Part shown: piece by piece, positions 21,264 through 24,344 of the stretch
How the letters are laid out: the number at the start of each line of letters is the position of its first letter
How positions within the stretch are numbered: the stretch's first letter is position 1
NCBI RefSeq assembly: GCF_000264905.1
Contig: NW_006763137.1
Location: 1,796,154-1,820,497, forward strand
DNA length: 24,344 nucleotides
Reading direction: 5' to 3'
Source: Stereum hirsutum FP-91666 SS1
Lineage: Eukaryota > Basidiomycota > Agaricomycetes > Russulales > Stereaceae
The notes under the pieces: model-generated
What the model saw: only the letters and a program-made list of their open reading frames with translations
Told to the model about the DNA's origin: nothing
Database searches by the model: none
Translations under genes and position numbers: made by a program

Positions 21264-23528
21264 TCATCCTTCGTGACGAGGCCCTCTCTGTTCGTAGTCT
21301 GCTCGAACCTGTTCAACGGACTACATCAGCATACAACACTCGCACCCATAAGGCGTCACAGAAGCGAAGCCCTTGGACAGGTTACGGCAGAAAAGAAATA
21401 GAGGCGTCACTATGAACAGACATACCTTCTGCCAAAAATCATCATCGTCAAGCACGCGGAAGGCAGTTAAAGCAAGACCTTTCGTGATGAGCATCGTAGA
21501 CTTGTGGGCTTCGATGCTTCTAGCTGCCTTGGCGAACCCTTCGGTATGATTTGCAGAGTCGGAGGGGATACTGAAAACCGGATGAAGACCTGGCAAAGCT
21601 TTGCGGGAGTCAACTAAACCTGAGTGGGAGTGTGCGGCGTGTTGGATTTGATCTTACCATACGTGATGTTACCCTTTGTTAAACAAATTTATTTAGTAAG
21701 TAGTCTCAGCAGGAAAGAATTTCAAACGTACGAAGTCTGTGGAAGCCCCCACATCGGCGCCTTTGAATTGTGTAGGAATACTGTACCGGTGCTTGTAAAT
21801 TGATGCAAGTTCACGAGCTGGTAATCCATGATTAGTCCGAGGAGTAACAGTATAGGTCAAGCATACGCACCCAAGACTCTGTTCTGTCGAAGATCATCGT
21901 TGTGCGTACCGAGCTTCATCTGAATTTTGCATCCAGTTGCAAGCGCGCCCGCTCTAAAGCATCGAAGTAAGACACGCACTCTTGGCCTTCTTAGCAGAGA
22001 AAGAAACTCACTGAAGGCAATTCACAACTCTCTCTCTTAGTTGCGAGAGTTCAGAGGGGGTTGGAGCACGAATGATCCATATCATCTTGGCATAGTCGGG
22101 TATGACTAAAGAAGGTATGTTTGTTCCTGTGCCATTTGGGTGGGACGGTTCACATACTGTTAGGTACCCAGCCATTGTCCTTTCCCTGAATGACTCCGGT
22201 AACACGACAGTCAGGCTTTATCTGCTGCCGAAGGACTGCGATATTTGAGTACGCAGAAAACGCTGCGTCAAGAGCATTGGTGCCTTCGAAAGACGCAGAT
22301 AAATCAGAGATGATAATGGCGTCCAGCAAGACACGAATAAATTTACCTTCCCACGGAGCTAGGCCTGCGTGTGCTCTGTACATAGTCGCACATTTAAATG
22401 ATGTAAGTAACAGAACAAAGGGATGAGAATTGCGTACGAATGACCAAAATATTCCACTTCGATGTACTGTAAGGACAATGATGATCCGATGAGAAGGTGT
22501 TGCTTCTGTGAGAGAGGGTTTCCTATAGGATGGCACCTGAAAAAATGTATTGCATTGAGTAGCGTCCCGAGGATAAAGATAATTCATGAGGTGAATAGAT
22601 TTACATTACACACGCATCCATATGTTTGTATGCGCCCCGCTGGAGCAAAATTTCCTTTCCACCTCCACCTTCCTCGGCTGTAATGGTTGTCAAAAATGGA
22701 TATCAAGAAACAGGTTCGTGACGGAGGCATGCCTGGAGTCCCTAGAAGAACGACTGTTCCTGTGGTGTTATGAACTTCAAGAGCGCGCTTCAATGCAACT
22801 GCAACTCCGACACCGGCTACGGCTATGAGGTTGTGCCCGCAGGAATGACTGGCTCCTTTGGTATCGCCACATGGAAGAGCGTCCATCTCAGAGTTGACGC
22901 CGATAGTCCGTCCGCCTTGCCCGAAAGAGAATTGGGCGCGCCAAGCGGTCTCAAGCCCCAGATAGTGAGGTGTGACATGGAAGCCTTGAGACTCCATGTA
23001 AGACGAAAGTGTGTCGTGAGCGTATCTGGTACCACAACATCAAACTTACGGTCTATCCAAATAAAGAAGGTACGAGGCTCACCTTTCTTGGAACATCAGC
23101 TCAGGGTGGTCTGCAGGGTCCCGAGTGAGCGATGGCGCATCATGCGAATCCACGTACTTGGGCTTGAGCTTACCGTGAATCTTCAAGCTGAGCTCCCTGA
23201 GTTCTGAATCAAGCTCGTCTAACTTGTCCTCGATAGTCTGCATAACCTCGGGTCTGAAAATATCACTAGGATGGTTCTGAGAATATGGAGGAAGATGGCC
23301 GTCATAAAATTCGTCCGACTGTGGCGAGTTACTCCAGCATGCGGAATAACCTCCTTGGGGTAGCTTTAGAACGACCACACATCAGTAAGAGCGCGGTTCC
23401 ATAGCATCTCGTCATCCACTTGCCGATTTCTCGAAGGACGAGTGTGGTTCTTTACTGGGTCCTGCCACGGTCTGTGGATGTCGATGACGACGAAATAAAC
23501 CGGCAAAGCAACCTGGAACGTTAGGCAT
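21264..23528 (-). CDS. M20-family metallopeptidase/amidohydrolase (PM20D2-like)
   Basis: Thirteen exons: 23528-23420, 23353-23083, 23025-22733, 22677-22614, 22536-22438, 22375-22347, 22283-22158, 22105-22012, 21953-21871, 21817-21732, 21673-21658, 21598-21426, 21320-21264; 499 aa. Family marks: NSEMDALPCGD (171-181) and SHSCGHN (186-192), giving a metal-binding acidic/Cys/His set; GTPAEEGGGGK (222-232) with the catalytic glutamate pair; EVEYFGHSAHAG with H281; KPDCRV.G; WVPNIIPDYAKM; RAPTPSEL; GASTDFGN; and ARSIEAHKSTMLITKGLALT at the C-terminus. Relatives hydrolyse amide bonds of dipeptides or N-acyl amino acids with zinc or a similar metal; animal PM20D2 acts on dipeptides. The real substrate is unknown. 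No signal peptide is seen; the first ~45 residues are basic and look disordered. Exon 1 to 2 joining is the weakest point. Intron 3 is GC-AG, and the last intron (105 nt) is long for this locus. Confidence 0.9.
22678..22732 (-). other. GC-AG intron in the M20 gene
   Basis: On the minus strand exon 3 ends CCAG and the intron starts GCATGC and ends TACAG. The join produces GTPAEEGGGGK, the catalytic Glu-Glu motif of the family, in the correct phase (1). Nearby GT words are in the wrong phase. Confidence 0.75.
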
Positions 23529-23610
23529 CGTAAGTGTGAGAGTAATGGAGGGTGATGTAGTTCTGATGAGTAGTTGGGTTGTGGAGAAGAGTAAGTAAGA
23601 TATACAGAGG

Positions 23611-23620
23611 CTTATATATA
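23611..23620 (-). promoter_or_regulatory. Possible TATA box of the M20 gene
   Basis: The minus strand reads TATATATAAG here, 83-92 bases upstream of the start codon at 23528. Position and sequence suit a fungal TATA element; function is inferred. Confidence 0.45.
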
Positions 23621-23933
23621 GTCCTAGTCCACGATGAGCAGATGCCGATCCGCACTTTATCGGTGAAGCCCACAAGTGTCAAGAGAAAAGATCTTGCTGA
23701 GTTATGCAATTCCGCGCTCATCGGCAATGGCTGGAGTCAGGCGATACCACGCTGTGGCGCCGACCTGGAGTGACGCAAACGTCTACCTTTCTGCTTTTGC
23801 GCACCGCCACTACGGAGGTCGCCGCGGGTGAAAGCCACCGGAAAATCAACCGGGTTTTAGGTGGTATTCGACGTTAGAGCGGTCGATCTTCACCCTCTCG
23901 CGGCTCTCCGAGGCGATTTTCGACGTCGCGGGA

Positions 23934-23959
23934 GGTGATCAAGAATGGTGATGATCACC
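23934..23959. repeat. 8-bp perfect inverted repeat
   Basis: GGTGATCA at 23934-23941 and TGATCACC at 23952-23959 are exact reverse complements with a 10-base loop. It is one of several small hairpin-prone words in this end region. Confidence 0.7.
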
Positions 23960-24344
23960 CCGCCTATGCTCCTTTTCACCCGATCCTTTCTCGAGCTCGG
24001 GCAGGGTGGTTTTCAACCTCTAGTGCTGCTTTTTTCAACCGCTGATTCTATGCCATGTTCACCGTCTTTCACAGGCGACTTTCACTCCTATATCACCTTG
24101 ACCATCCCATTGGTCTCTGGCCGTGTATCGGGTTTCACCGCCACCGGCGGCAATATTTATGTTTCCGTTCATTTGTTCTCGACGCTCGTCGCTTCCGCTG
24201 GCACGCTTGGTTCTCACGGTATGTTTTCAACCCCACTCTCCCGGTAAAATCAAAACACGATAAAGCAGCAATGATATTTTCGAACCAGACACGGGGATAC
24301 AGGAGCATTTACTCGACAGCCTCAGCTAATGATAAACATTGGAC

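Larger units (their letters stand above)
23529..24344. other. Right-end non-coding region with small inverted repeats
   Basis: Beyond the M20 promoter I recognise no protein. From about 23780 to 24240 the sequence is dense in variants of TTTTCAACC/TTTTCACCC (for example near 23974, 24011, 24031, 24133, 24225) and in short inverted repeats such as GGTGATCA at 23934-23941 with TGATCACC at 23952-23959. The open frame 23945-24247 is simply this repetitive text read as codons. It could be a fragment of a dispersed genomic repeat. Confidence 0.45.

Noticed and set aside
23945..24247. 100-codon frame near the right end
   Set aside because: Translation of a sequence full of repeated TTTTCAMCC words; composition is explained by the repeat.
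1..24344. Biosynthetic cluster, mobile element, CRISPR array or viral insertion
   Set aside because: The eight genes are unrelated housekeeping or lineage-family genes; no transposase, integrase, reverse transcriptase, terminal repeat or regular spacer array was seen.

Overview
The window reads as nuclear DNA of a filamentous basidiomycete, most likely an Agaricomycete. This is inferred from very intron-dense genes (about 45-100 nt introns with CTNAY-like branch sites), roughly balanced base composition, and protein families typical of mushroom genomes (an F-box protein of the mushroom type, a MYND-finger protein, a secreted SurE-like protein). Reading frames were joined by hand across about 70 introns using splice sites, phase and family conservation. 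Eight protein-coding genes are supported. No rRNA, tRNA, CRISPR array or intact transposon was seen.

Layout, left to right: 1-1148 no supported gene; 1149-4083 (+) MYND zinc-finger protein with a WW-like motif, 12 exons; 4328-5447 (-) phosphomannomutase (SEC53/PMM), 7 exons, complete; 347-bp divergent promoter; 5795-7699 (+) F-box protein with one stop-free 51-nt intron; 8052-10332 (-) Vms1/ANKZF1-type peptidyl-tRNA hydrolase of ribosome quality control, 6 exons; 10781-11934 (-) secreted SurE-like phosphatase/nucleotidase, 4 exons; 1.0-kb divergent intergenic region with MluI cell-cycle boxes; 12954-17622 (+) DNA polymerase delta catalytic subunit (POL3), 26 exons; 847-bp convergent spacer; 18470-20757 (-) DnaJ/X-domain co-chaperone of the Caj1/Djp1 type, 12 exons; spacer with a strong inverted repeat; 21264-23528 (-) M20-family metallopeptidase/amidohydrolase (PM20D2-like), 13 exons; 23529-24344 non-coding, rich in small inverted repeats and a recurrent TTTTCAMCC-like word.

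The genes do not form an obvious pathway or cluster: they are housekeeping functions (mannose activation for glycosylation, replication, co-translational quality control, chaperone work) mixed with lineage-expanded families (F-box, MYND). I found no convincing new multi-gene system. The most unusual signals are in RNA processing: POL3 appears to contain an AT-AC intron (ATAAGT...AC, 60 nt, multiple of three, no in-frame stop), and two genes carry GC-AG introns (DnaJ gene and M20 gene). Several other introns are stop-free multiples of three and would be silently read as coding by an ORF-based annotation.
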